DNA from: a bacterium
Lineage (GTDB): Bacteria; Zhuqueibacterota; Zhuqueibacteria; Residuimicrobiales; Residuimicrobiaceae
DNA length: 46,223 nucleotides
Direction of reading: 5' to 3'
NCBI GenBank assembly: GCA_029565685.1
Contig: JAKQNR010000038.1
Location: 1-46,223, forward strand
Positions 8,493 through 16,996 of the stretch are shown in pieces; within the stretch, counting starts at the first letter, position 1; the number at the start of each line of letters is the position of its first letter. Under the pieces are notes generated by a model. It made no database searches. It was not told the origin of the DNA and was given only the letters and a program-made list of their open reading frames with translations. A program made the translations under genes and the position numbers.

Positions 8493-10196
8493 TTAATGTC
8501 CGCTCCGTTTTGAATCAGGGAAGGCATGCCATATTTTTATTGAGAGCGCAAGACCGAGGACGGCGAAAGGGACCAGGAACGGCGGCCAGTAACTCCAGTT
8601 CTGCGAGGTCAGAAAGCCCAGACTCATCGACTGGATGCCGGTGCCCAGATAGACGAAACCGTCGATCAATCCGACCGCCGTAGCCGCAGCGCGGCGTCCG
8701 CCGAAATCCATAGTCGAAGTACCGGATAGCATGCCGTGTACGCCGATGACGCACAGAGACATCAAGACGACGATCAATCCCAGGGCAAGTGCCCGGGTAT
8801 CTGTATCCGCACCGTGCAGGCGGCCGAGGTTTCTGATTTGAATCTGAATGTTCTCCTGTTTGTTCTGATACGGATTAAACCGCTGATATTCGGCGACCAC
8901 CAGATTGCCGATCTGCGCGGCTGCCATCTTTTTACCATTCGAGTGCGTGAGGCGCCAGTCGTTCTCCTGCGCAGAAACCGAGATGCCGTAGCCCTGGTCT
9001 CGCAACGTCTTTTCGATCATCCCTCGATCGACCTGATGCGTCTGGAACCGTTTGATCTGCTCAGGTTGCAGGGTCAGTGTCATGCCCTGTTTCACCGCGT
9101 TAGAGGTAGAGTGGACGAACGGCCACATGACCAGGGTACTGATCAACATCAGCGCATAAAGCAGCGCTGCCACCGGCCCGCGCCGTGAGCCGAACACCTT
9201 GTCGGAAACCCAACCGGCGAACATGCCGCCGAACACGCCGGCGAGCATCAACAGCAATCCCCAATTTTTAGTAATAAAGAAACCGAGGCCATAGCCCATG
9301 TCCGCCGCAAAGATCAGATACCAGTGCATGATGCCGTTGCGCAGCACGCCGGAACAGAGCTCGATAAAGGCGATGGTGAGCAAAATTTTGCTGGTCAGCA
9401 CCCGTTTGATGATCTGCCCGGTTTTGAGCGGCTGTTCCGCCTCATCGCTGCCCGCATCCCCGGTGTTAAAATCAGCAAAGCCGGCCTGCGACGGCCGGTC
9501 CCGCAGGACAAAAAGGTCGAGCAGAAAAAAAACACCGAGAAGCACCGCAGGGACGAAGAACACCCACCACGTTTGATCAAGGGCGGCGTTGTCCATGGCC
9601 AGTAGGGAACGCAAAAGCCGCTGCACGAAATTCAAGTTTTGCGGATTGACCACCGTGGCGTCCACGATCATCTGTCCCCAGTCAAAGGCAAAGTACAATC
9701 CCAGGGAGATGAGAATGCCAAAGATGCCGCCGAACACGCCCCGTTCGCGGATATGAAACCAGCTGGCATTGACCTTGACAATCGCCACAGCGCCAAAACT
9801 TTGAAAATACATATTCAGGCTGTAGAGCAGTGAGAACCACAACACCAGATTGAACCGGGCGTTCGCGGTTAAAAGATAAAAGGTCAGCAGTCCCATAAGC
9901 AGGTTCATGGCCGCGGCGCCGGCGGCGCTGAGCAAAATCGCCCGTTTGCCTCCGATGCGGTCGGTCAAAGGCCCATTCAGCAAAAAGGCGAAAGCGTAGG
10001 TCAAGGTGCCGGCGCCGAAGATGACGCCGAAATCGGCCTTGCTCATCAATTCGCCCAACGCGTTTTTCGAAACCGTGAGATTGTATCGGGCCATGTATAA
10101 AAAGGCGTAGGTGAGGCCCAGTGGAAACCAGTTAAGAAATCGTCGAATGCGAAAGCGACTACTGTGCTGCGGTTTATCGTTTTCAGAAGGGGGCAT
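8493..10196 (-). CDS. MFS transporter, OPA (organophosphate/GlpT-like) type, with large loop insertion
   Basis: A protein of 567 residues. The ATG at 10196 has GAGGAG 5 bases upstream; the frame is open for 16 more codons but without a good site. The N-half reads like GlpT/UhpT/PgtP relatives: FLNWFPLGLTYAFLYMARYN, then TLTYAFAFLLNGPLTDRIGG and the typical cytoplasmic RIGGKR loop. About twelve hydrophobic segments are present. Unusual is a soluble stretch of about 105 residues at roughly 362-466, rich in Q, R and N, between two late helices. OPA carriers exchange sugar phosphates, glycerol-3-phosphate or phosphonates for phosphate; the substrate here is unknown. Context (kinase-like gene downstream, URO-D-like gene upstream) suggests carbohydrate uptake. 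Confidence 0.8.
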   Translation of the reverse strand: MPPSENDKPQHSSRFRIRRFLNWFPLGLTYAFLYMARYNLTVSKNALGELMSKADFGVIFGAGTLTYAFAFLLNGPLTDRIGGKRAILLSAAGAAAMNLLMGLLTFYLLTANARFNLVLWFSLLYSLNMYFQSFGAVAIVKVNASWFHIRERGVFGGIFGILISLGLYFAFDWGQMIVDATVVNPQNLNFVQRLLRSLLAMDNAALDQTWWVFFVPAVLLGVFFLLDLFVLRDRPSQAGFADFNTGDAGSDEAEQPLKTGQIIKRVLTSKILLTIAFIELCSGVLRNGIMHWYLIFAADMGYGLGFFITKNWGLLLMLAGVFGGMFAGWVSDKVFGSRRGPVAALLYALMLISTLVMWPFVHSTSNAVKQGMTLTLQPEQIKRFQTHQVDRGMIEKTLRDQGYGISVSAQENDWRLTHSNGKKMAAAQIGNLVVAEYQRFNPYQNKQENIQIQIRNLGRLHGADTDTRALALGLIVVLMSLCVIGVHGMLSGTSTMDFGGRRAAATAVGLIDGFVYLGTGIQSMSLGFLTSQNWSYWPPFLVPFAVLGLALSIKIWHAFPDSKRSGH

Positions 10197-10533
10197 TGCA
10201 TCTCCTCGAATGATTTCGATAATATAGCCAATGAAAAGATACATTTCAAGAAAATATACTGACAGCGATCACTTCCTACACCTTCGATAAGATGCGGTTG
10301 GCGAGTCGAAAGGGATAAGTAGGGATTTCATCAGCAGAAGAGAACCACGCTTTGCGCGATTCGAATGAAGGCCCTTAGTATATCCAGATTTGATAAGGGT
10401 CCGGCCGGCTGGGGGGATTGAAAACACTGTCGGCGTTCAGCCGATTAAACAGCGACGGTCCGATAAAGAGTGGTTGCAAGGTGCAAGAGGTGCGCGGTGA
10501 TGCGGTTTTTGATTATAAATCGCGCCTGACGAG
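10197..10533. other. Gene-free gap with a possible gene remnant on the minus strand
   Basis: The 337 bases between the URO-D-like gene and the MFS gene contain no intact gene. On the minus strand, about 10512 down to 10375, a short open frame reads protein-like (LFIGPSLFNRLNADSVFNPP, then RPDPYQIWIY and stop), with an in-frame stop just upstream and no start. It may be the tail of a decayed gene. The MFS ribosome-binding site lies at the left end of the gap. Confidence 0.3.
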
Positions 10534-11628
10534 TTATGCTCTCCAGCGAGCGACTTGCCGAATAATCTGCGGCTGCAGGTCTTCCTCAGCCTCCAAACAG
10601 AGCAAAATCCCTTCAGGCTTCATGGCCTCCATAAACGGCGCCAGTTCATCCAGGGCGATGTCCACCACCAGCGATTTACCCGCCTGCTGGATCATTTGCA
10701 AATCCCGAATCCACTGCATAATGGGCTGATCATCCCCAACGCCTTGCACATATTGAATGCCGTTGATCTGCGGAATTTCAAGCAGGCGGGGCAGATTTTT
10801 CGCCACGCCCTTGCCGTCCACATGAAAGATGTTATGCGTCATACGTTTGACTTCCGCTTGCGTGACCGGAAGGCAGAACTCTTCGAATTGTTGTTTGGAG
10901 AGTAAGGAGGCAAAATCGCAACTGGGGATGTGCATTTTGCCGAAAGACGGGATGCCCATCCAGGTTACGCTGGGTTGGCCGTGCGCTTTCAGTATGGCAT
11001 CGAAATGATCATAAACCGTCTGGAACTCGCCCGCCGCCTTGGCGATCAACGCTTTGGCCTCCTGAGGAGACTCTAACAGATCCACACAGAACTGCTGGGG
11101 ATCGCGCCAAGCCGCAGCGCAGTCAACGCCGCCGTGCAGATCGGTATAGCCGACGAGAAAACGACCGCGGCAGTGTGAGAGCGCCAAATAGGTCATCTCC
11201 TCCAGCTTTTTAAAATAGCGATTCTCCTTGTCGAGCTGCAAACGATCTGCATCACTCCATTGCAGCACCGACGGTTTGTAATAGCTGGTCACCTCCTGAA
11301 AGATCAATTCGCCGCCGAACAGGACTGAAAAAATCTCCGGGCCGAGGTTGGGCCAATATACCGGGAATGTTTCAGCGAGAAACTTGCGATGGGCGATCGA
11401 TGCGAGAAAAAATTCCAATTGAAATTCGGCATCCATCCACTTGGCCTCCAAGTCCGGCCAGCTGCGGCCTCGCAGCGTCGATGCGGCGTTATACTCGGCG
11501 TTGTGCGCGGAAAACCGAATCGGCGGCCGGTCGATGATCTCCTGTTCATACCAGGCCAGGATTCGTTGCATGCACTGATCAAAATCAGGCTTGGTTTCTA
11601 ATTCGATGGATCTAAAGGGTTCGTTCAT
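10534..11628 (-). CDS. Uroporphyrinogen decarboxylase-like (URO-D/MtaA superfamily) protein
   Basis: A protein of 364 residues with no signal peptide. The sequence fits the URO-D superfamily TIM barrel used by corrinoid-dependent methyltransferases: a central YTDLHGGVDCAAAWR segment, the WMGIPSFGKMHIPSCDFASL region, LSKQQFEEFCLP, and an IFHVDGKG strand end where methyltransferases often place a metal-ligand histidine. True heme-pathway HemE residues are not evident, so a role in tetrapyrrole synthesis is unlikely. Relatives are common in carbohydrate loci of uncultured bacteria and are thought to transfer or remove methyl groups, but this is inference. No corrinoid-binding protein is encoded nearby. 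The start has only a weak ribosome-binding site. Confidence 0.75.
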   Translation of the reverse strand: MNEPFRSIELETKPDFDQCMQRILAWYEQEIIDRPPIRFSAHNAEYNAASTLRGRSWPDLEAKWMDAEFQLEFFLASIAHRKFLAETFPVYWPNLGPEIFSVLFGGELIFQEVTSYYKPSVLQWSDADRLQLDKENRYFKKLEEMTYLALSHCRGRFLVGYTDLHGGVDCAAAWRDPQQFCVDLLESPQEAKALIAKAAGEFQTVYDHFDAILKAHGQPSVTWMGIPSFGKMHIPSCDFASLLSKQQFEEFCLPVTQAEVKRMTHNIFHVDGKGVAKNLPRLLEIPQINGIQYVQGVGDDQPIMQWIRDLQMIQQAGKSLVVDIALDELAPFMEAMKPEGILLCLEAEEDLQPQIIRQVARWRA

Positions 11629-11723
11629 TGCAGCATTCCGGATTTGAGTTTTTTATTAAGGGATGATGATGCGAATCAAAGCGTTTATTGATCAGACGCG
11701 CCAGCGGACTATTGTGTGCCGAC

Positions 11724-12326
11724 CTACTCGATGACCGCGATACCTACCACCAGCAATAGCAGGCCGACGAGCATCAGTGTTGATGGTTTGCCGGTGGCTC
11801 CCTTCCATTCGCCGACGACCAAGTCGACTACATTGCCGCTAAGCACGGCCGTGCTTTGAATCGCCGGCCAGCCGATGCTGATGTCCAGATGGCCTAGATT
11901 CATTACCGCCATGCCTTAGACGGCCAAGCCTATCGGTCTGGCCAAATCTTCGGGATGATAGATCAGGATCGGCAACAGAGAACCCAGGGCATTGTTCATG
12001 CCGAGCATGATGGCGGCGCCCAACGCCGACCCCATCCATTTCAGACCATGACCAAAGAAGACATTGGCTACGCCCCACCCGGCGCCGAAGGAAAAAACCG
12101 TCGCTGAAACAGAGAGGGGAACTGCTGAATACACGGTCATCAGCTCGGGAATGGTGTCCAAAGCCAGAAGCAACGGAAGGGCAAAAGTGCCCCAGATGGA
12201 ATACAATAACCAGGAATTTTCCCACTGCCAGATTTTCACTTTTTTCACTGGCAGGGCGAAAGTTCCTAAAAGCACTCCGGAGAACATTCCAAGGAACAAG
12301 CCCAGAGTCGGATGAGTGGAAGGCAT
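11724..12326 (-). pseudogene. RhaT-like (L-rhamnose/proton symporter family) remnant with internal deletion and stop
   Basis: Two pieces in the same frame are separated by one TAA at 11918-11916. The first 136 residues match the N-terminal part of RhaT-type permeases: LFLGMFSGVLLGTFALPVKK with the FALPVKKVKIWQWENSW element (RhaT of E. coli has APFKKVKKWSWE), then FGAGWGVANVFFG. The second piece (about 60 residues) matches the C-terminus: SGNVVDLVVGEWKGATGKPS and a final helix. Compared with the 344 residues of E. coli RhaT, roughly 130 central residues are missing. A good ribosome-binding site (AAGAGGAG) remains before the ATG at 12326, so decay looks fairly recent. Family assignment rests on memory of RhaT, not a search. 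Confidence 0.65.
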
Positions 12327-12391
12327 GCAGCTCCTCTTGGGGTGGATTTTACACCGAGCCTACTTGCAAGGCGCTAGAGCGGGTTTTCAAT

Positions 12392-12430
12392 GGCGCTGAA
12401 GCCGCCGGCCTAAACCGGCGGCTTGGCGCC
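12392..12430. terminator. Strong hairpin downstream of the propeller gene at 12451-14289
   Basis: AAGCCGCCGG (12399-12408) pairs perfectly with CCGGCGGCTT (12415-12424) over a 6-base loop. An outer GGCGC/GCGCC pair (12392-12396, 12426-12430) extends the stem. It lies 21 bases past the minus-strand stop at 12451. No long U-run follows, so it may be a weak terminator or a transcript-end stabiliser. Confidence 0.5.
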
Positions 12431-12450
12431 GACAGCAGAGAAAATTTTCC

Positions 12451-14289
12451 TTATTTGACCAAAACCATTTTTTTCTGTAGAACGCTTTGATCTGTGATCA
12501 AACGATAAAAATAAACCCCGCCGGCCAGTTGGCCCGCGTCGAAGCAGGCGGAATATCGTCCTCCAGGTTGCACTTTATCGACCAGCGTGGTCACCCATTG
12601 ACCGTTCACCGAGTACACTTGGAGACGAACTCTTCCGGCTGCCGGCACCTCGTAGACGATGTCGGTGGTCGGATTAAAGGGATTGGGATAGTTCTGGCAC
12701 AGCGTGAAATTCTCAGGGGCGGTTGAGCTCTGTCGTTTCACCGCAGTGGAACCGGCGCCTTCGGTCAGCTTAAGCAATTGATTGACAGCCACCCCGGTGT
12801 AGACATCCTTGGCGCCGCTGGGCCAGAGGATGATCAGGGAGTCGACCACGGTCTTTTTGGCAAGCCCGAAATGGCAATCAGTGGGCGGGCCGCACAGATA
12901 ACCGGAGCCCATGCACACCTCCCTCATCTGTCGCAGATCGCCGGACTTGGCGACGACGCGGGCGCCGATCGCATTCCGGTTGCTGGTCACACCGGTCAGG
13001 CGCACCTCCAGCCAGTTGTTGGTGTTGCCGCCGTTGTTCTGCATGAGATACGGCTTGGTTCCGTCGCCGCCGGGAAGGAAAAGATCCAAGTCGCCGTCCG
13101 CATCCCAGTCGGCAAACGTTTCGCCGCCGCGATCATTGATATCCATCATGCCCCAGCCGCCGGGAGCGGGGGTTTTTGCCAGACCGACGGCATCGACGAC
13201 ATCCACAAAGACGTCATTGCCGTCATTGCGAAACATGATGTCCACCTTGGATCCGTCCAGTAGATGCAGATCCAGGTCGCCGTCATTGTCGTAATCGCCC
13301 CAGGCCCCGCCACGGATCTCCTTGCCGTCAATCCGAGCGGAAGGCACTTCAACAAAACGCCCGTTATCGTTGCGCCAAAGTTCACAGGTGTCTACCTCCG
13401 GCATATCCGCGGTCAGGCATCTCGTGACATAGAAATCCAGGTCGCCGTCGTTGTCGTAATCAGCCCAGAGTCCGGCACGACAACTGCCAACCGATTGATC
13501 CAGCCCCACGCTTTCGGAAATTTCCGTAAAAATCCCATCTCCCTCATTGCGATACATAAACAGCGGCCACGTCGCCATCGTTGGGGTCAGCAGATCTTGA
13601 TCGCCGTCGTTGTCGTAATCGGCCCAAGCCCCACAGGCGATGCTCATGCCCATCATAGAAAAGATCCCCGAAGACTCTGTGACGTCCTCAAAGGTCAATG
13701 GGCCTCCCGGCGCCATGGTGTTTTTATAAAGCAGTGAGGGCGTATACGCGGTTGAAGATATTCCGGCTAAAAAGATATCCAGAAGGCCGTCGTTGTTAAA
13801 ATCAGCAAGGTTGGCGCAATAATAGGCTTCGTTCAAATGAGCGATGCCGACGGTCTCGCTGACGTCTATAAAAGTCAAGGAACCGGTTTCTTTCAGCTGA
13901 TTGAGACAGAGATGAGTTTGCTGCAGGTCTCTGATAGCCATGATGTCCTGATCGCCGTCATTGTCGATGTCCACGATCAGAACGCTGCGCGGGCCCGCGG
14001 TACGGAGAAAAACCCCGGCCAGGGTGTCCCCGCGCAGGAATTTGCCCGATCCGTTCAGATCGTTGATCATCAGATCATTTCCCATTTGCGAGCCCTGAGA
14101 CGTATAGACGTCCAGATCGCCGTCGTTGTCGATGTCGCCCCACGCGGCGCAGTTCGGGTACACCTGAAAGGCTGTCCCGATAGTCGGCGTGACGTTGGTA
14201 AACGTCGCCTGCGCGGTTGCAAATCCGGCCATGGCCCAGAGGACCGCGGCTGACAAAGCGACGGCGCATATTCTCAAATTGATTTTCAT
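12451..14289 (-). CDS. Secreted seven-bladed VCBS propeller with ASPIC/UnbV domain and type IX-like tail
   Basis: A protein of 612 residues starting at an ATG with AAGGAGATGTC upstream and a Sec signal peptide (AAVLWAMAGFATAQA). Seven calcium-type loops are visible: DIDNDGDLD, DIDNDGDQD, DFNNDGLLD, DYDNDGDQD, DYDNDGDLD, DYDNDGDLD and DWDADGDLD. They are followed by an ASPIC/UnbV domain (NNWLEVRLTGVTSNRNAIGA, then VDSLIILWPSG) as in CRTAC1-type proteins. The C-terminus has CQNYPNPFNPTTDI, an Ig-like fold and the tail LQKKMVLVK. It differs from the tandem set further right by its repeat spacing and N-terminus, so it is a more distant paralogue. Probably surface displayed; ligand unknown. It lies directly after a decayed GH130. 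Confidence 0.85.
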   Translation of the reverse strand: MKINLRICAVALSAAVLWAMAGFATAQATFTNVTPTIGTAFQVYPNCAAWGDIDNDGDLDVYTSQGSQMGNDLMINDLNGSGKFLRGDTLAGVFLRTAGPRSVLIVDIDNDGDQDIMAIRDLQQTHLCLNQLKETGSLTFIDVSETVGIAHLNEAYYCANLADFNNDGLLDIFLAGISSTAYTPSLLYKNTMAPGGPLTFEDVTESSGIFSMMGMSIACGAWADYDNDGDQDLLTPTMATWPLFMYRNEGDGIFTEISESVGLDQSVGSCRAGLWADYDNDGDLDFYVTRCLTADMPEVDTCELWRNDNGRFVEVPSARIDGKEIRGGAWGDYDNDGDLDLHLLDGSKVDIMFRNDGNDVFVDVVDAVGLAKTPAPGGWGMMDINDRGGETFADWDADGDLDLFLPGGDGTKPYLMQNNGGNTNNWLEVRLTGVTSNRNAIGARVVAKSGDLRQMREVCMGSGYLCGPPTDCHFGLAKKTVVDSLIILWPSGAKDVYTGVAVNQLLKLTEGAGSTAVKRQSSTAPENFTLCQNYPNPFNPTTDIVYEVPAAGRVRLQVYSVNGQWVTTLVDKVQPGGRYSACFDAGQLAGGVYFYRLITDQSVLQKKMVLVK

Positions 14290-14304
14290 GACATCTCCTT
14301 TGCT

Positions 14305-14878
14305 TTAGTGGACCGCCAACTGATTAAGGATATCTACTATAAAGATCTTCACATAACACAGAGAGGCCGCACCATGATAAATTTCCGCATTCCGATTGTC
14401 AGGACTTAAAATGATCCCGTGCCGAGCAGAGGATTTTAAATCCGTCGTAGAGGCCAAAACGATCGCAGATCCCAGCGGCGAAACAGTCCTACAGGCAATA
14501 TAGTAGATTCCATAGATAAAAACAATACGAGGATCTTTGAACTCGTAGCTTTCGTACATGGACGACGGCGCCAGAGCGGATCGGCCTTTGAGCTGAAAAT
14601 AAACGCCGTTTTTGCTGCGCGCCAAGCGGATGTGCGACAGGGAACTCGAATGCTGCTCACCCCGAATTCTGACGAAACGCGGGTCTGAGAAATCGCATTC
14701 CGGGTCCTCGTTGCGAAAGGCTTTAACGGTCACCTGGCTGAGGTGATCGTCCTATACCGGCGCCGACACGAATTCATGAGACCGGGGGAAGGCCTTTTTC
14801 TCCACCTGAACAGAAAGAGCGCCTGGCTCGATGTCGAATCTCGCCGGCGTTAAAGACGCGCACCTTGGCGAATGCGTT
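14305..14878 (-). pseudogene. Decayed GH130-family glycoside phosphorylase/hydrolase
   Basis: The frame from 14733 to 14305 shows GH130 features: HIRLARSKNGVYF, then FKDPRIVFIYGIYYIACRT (the EDPRI...YYI core holding the catalytic Asp, here K-D-P-R), STTDLKSSARHGIILSPDNR, then loss of frame and a stop where several hundred residues should follow. Further upstream (about 14878-14834) another frame gives KVRVFNAG, which matches the GH130 N-terminal VRVFNPGA motif, and stops lie between the pieces. Frameshifts and a missing C-terminal half mark it as a pseudogene. An intact, more divergent GH130 gene is at 22741-23862. Confidence 0.6.
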
Positions 14879-14903
14879 CACGGCTTCAGGCCCAGCAAGA
14901 AAG

Positions 14904-15143
14904 TTATTGCTTCGTCCGTTTATTCTTTTTGGCTTTCCACAGACAAATGCCCCCTGCGGCGATCAGCAGGGCGGCTGCAATAAGATTAATCAGCACGCCG
15001 TGCATCAGGGGCACGCGCGGCGAGGCTTGGACAAAAAAGGTCGACACCAAAACCACAGCGCCGAACAGCAGCCAAAAAAGGCCGATGACGTTCAGTGGAT
15101 TAAATTGCTTTTCAGTTTGGGAGGATGTCGTCTGGGTTTCCAT
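14904..15143 (-). CDS. Small two-helix membrane protein next to SSS symporter
   Basis: A protein of 79 residues with two hydrophobic segments (NVIGLFWLLFGAVVLVSTFF, and VLINLIAAALLIAAGGICLW), a polar N-terminus and a strongly basic C-tail (KAKKNKRTKQ) that predicts cytoplasmic ends. It is the third gene in a tight set: SSS symporter (stop 15406), a 67-residue two-helix protein, then this one, with gaps of 26 and 32 bases. A small accessory subunit of the symporter is the natural guess. I do not recognise a named family. Confidence 0.6.
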   Translation of the reverse strand: METQTTSSQTEKQFNPLNVIGLFWLLFGAVVLVSTFFVQASPRVPLMHGVLINLIAAALLIAAGGICLWKAKKNKRTKQ

Positions 15144-15175
15144 TTTATACTCTCACCGGGTCAAGTGATCAACCG

Positions 15176-15379
15176 TTAAAAATAGAGATAGAGGCCAATT
15201 TGAACCGACATGATCAAAGTAATCCAGATACGCAGATCACGCCACAGTCGTTGGTCCGGCGCATCCTGAAAAATAAATTTTTTCGGCCGACGCCAGGCCC
15301 ACAGGGTTACTCCGACGAACGTCAGGACAGCGATGATTTTAGGCCAATACAAAGGCGCCTCTTTGAGCCATTCCACCAT
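15176..15379 (-). CDS. Very small two-helix membrane protein next to SSS symporter
   Basis: A protein of 67 residues with a ribosome-binding site GGAGAACGG before the ATG. Two helices (WPKIIAVLTFVGVTLWAW and LRIWITLIMSVQIGLYLYF) flank a charged loop (RRPKKFIFQDAPDQRLWRD). The helix plus basic PKK loop is superficially like CcoQ, but there is no oxidase gene nearby. It starts 26 bases after the SSS symporter stop, so it is probably translated with it. A role as a symporter partner is inferred from position only. Confidence 0.6.
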   Translation of the reverse strand: MVEWLKEAPLYWPKIIAVLTFVGVTLWAWRRPKKFIFQDAPDQRLWRDLRIWITLIMSVQIGLYLYF

Positions 15380-15405
15380 AGAACCGTTCTCCGTTGTTTA
15401 AGTGA

Positions 15406-16884
15406 TTAACTCGCCTCGTGTTTTTTCATGACCAGGCCGTACACCAGGTTCTCTAACTTTTCCAGAGGTTCCGGTCTGGTCAACAGGCTGACGACCACGT
15501 TGACCAGCATCGCGGTCAAGAACGAAATCCACGCTATATCGAGAAACTTCCAATGCCTGATAAAGAATAAAAAGCTTGCCAACGCCACGCCGCCCAGCAA
15601 GCCGAACAGCCCGCCCCAACGCGTAGCCCGTTTCCAATAGATGCCGAGAAGAGTAATGGCAAAGGTCGGTCCCTGAAAAAGCGAAAGCATGGTGCTGCCG
15701 GCGACGAAAATGCCCGGAAATAGCTTGGTCAGCGGCGCCAAGATCACCGCCAGGATGATAAAGACCAGGGTCATGATCCGCCCCATTTTGAGATAGTGCT
15801 CGCTGGAGGCATTTTTCACCAGCAGACGTTGATAGATGTCTCTGGTCAGCAGGGTGGCGGTTGAATTGAGGATGGAATCCACGCTCGATATCAAGGCGGC
15901 CATAAATGCGGCGAAAACGAGTCCCGCCAGCCCCGTGGGCAAGAGGTTCTTGATCAGCCATGGCAACGATTTATCCGCATTTTCGCCCAACAGATCCGGG
16001 TTGAGCGCCAGTGCGATAAATCCAGGCAGTACGGTGATAAGAGGAATGAGCATTTTCGGGAACATTGCAAAGATCATTCCGGCTTTAGCGTCCCAGGCGC
16101 TGCGCGCGCCCAGGGTACGCTGAATCATGGCCTGGTTGCAGCACCACCAGGCCGGCGACATGACAAACGCCAGCCCGAGAATAATTCCGGTCCAGGGATA
16201 GGTATCATGTTCAATGGGCAGAAACAGGTTAAAATGCAATGGATGTGCTGCGGTAATCTTGGCCACCATGGGCTCCCAGCCTCCCACCGCCCATAATCCC
16301 AGCGCCGAAAGACAGATGCCCCCGATAAACATGACGAGCGTCTGCACCACATCCGTCATCGCGATGGCCGCCAACCCGCCCGTGATGGTATAGACGCCGA
16401 CGATAGTCGCAGTGGCAATGATAGCCACCCATATCGGCAACCCCAAATACTCGGAGAGCATGAGACCGCTGGTCCAAAATAGAACGCCGAGAAAGAAAAT
16501 AAACCACAGAATCCAGAGTGCGGCCAGAATGATGCGCACCGCCAGGTTATAACGCCGGCCGAGAAATTCCGGCACCGTGTAAACGCCGGCCCTCCAGTAA
16601 TAGGGGATAAACAGCAACGCGGACACCACCATGGCCGGCAATGCGCCGATCCATTCAAAATGCGCCTGAACGATGCCGAATCGGTAAGCCCCGCCTGCCG
16701 CGCCGACAAAATCAGTGGCGCCGATCTGGGTGCCGATGATGGACAGGCTGATCACCCACCATGGCAGCATTCTGCCTGCCAGAAAAAAATCTTCATCGGA
16801 CTTGATATATCGCTTAAAATATAATCCGAAAGCGGGCAAAGCGATCAGGTAGAAAACAACGATTACAAGATCAATTCCATGCAT
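15406..16884 (-). CDS. SSS-family sodium:solute symporter (SGLT-like)
   Basis: A protein of 492 residues with about thirteen to fourteen hydrophobic helices. Family features: FFLAGRMLPWWVISLSIIGT and TDFVGAAGGAYRFG at the N-terminus, VPEFLGRRYN, then TITGGLAAIAMTDVVQTLVM in the core of the LeuT-like fold, and LAFVMSPAWWCCNQAMIQRT followed by FAAFMAALISSVDSILNSTA. These match the sugar-transporting branch (SGLT/vSGLT-like) of sodium:solute symporters, so uptake of a mono- or disaccharide into the cytoplasm is likely. An AAAAGGA site lies upstream of the ATG. Two small membrane proteins follow it immediately. The preceding gene encodes a SUMF1-domain lipoprotein. Confidence 0.88.
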   Translation of the reverse strand: MHGIDLVIVVFYLIALPAFGLYFKRYIKSDEDFFLAGRMLPWWVISLSIIGTQIGATDFVGAAGGAYRFGIVQAHFEWIGALPAMVVSALLFIPYYWRAGVYTVPEFLGRRYNLAVRIILAALWILWFIFFLGVLFWTSGLMLSEYLGLPIWVAIIATATIVGVYTITGGLAAIAMTDVVQTLVMFIGGICLSALGLWAVGGWEPMVAKITAAHPLHFNLFLPIEHDTYPWTGIILGLAFVMSPAWWCCNQAMIQRTLGARSAWDAKAGMIFAMFPKMLIPLITVLPGFIALALNPDLLGENADKSLPWLIKNLLPTGLAGLVFAAFMAALISSVDSILNSTATLLTRDIYQRLLVKNASSEHYLKMGRIMTLVFIILAVILAPLTKLFPGIFVAGSTMLSLFQGPTFAITLLGIYWKRATRWGGLFGLLGGVALASFLFFIRHWKFLDIAWISFLTAMLVNVVVSLLTRPEPLEKLENLVYGLVMKKHEAS

Positions 16885-16996
16885 CTTTGTTATCCTTTTC
16901 CGTTAGCGTGAAATCCATTCCGTTTTCATCCTCCTGTTCAACCGATCAGACCGGCCATCGGCCACAGGGCGTTCTGTTCACTCATGCCGATCAAAG

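Noticed and set aside
10534..11628. HemE (heme biosynthesis uroporphyrinogen decarboxylase)
   Set aside because: Only the superfamily fold signals are present. The typical HemE motifs are not seen, and a second distantly related copy lies nearby in a sugar locus.
11916..12326. The two RhaT-like pieces as two independent small membrane protein genes
   Set aside because: They are in the same frame, separated by one stop codon, and match opposite ends of one known family, so a decayed gene is simpler.
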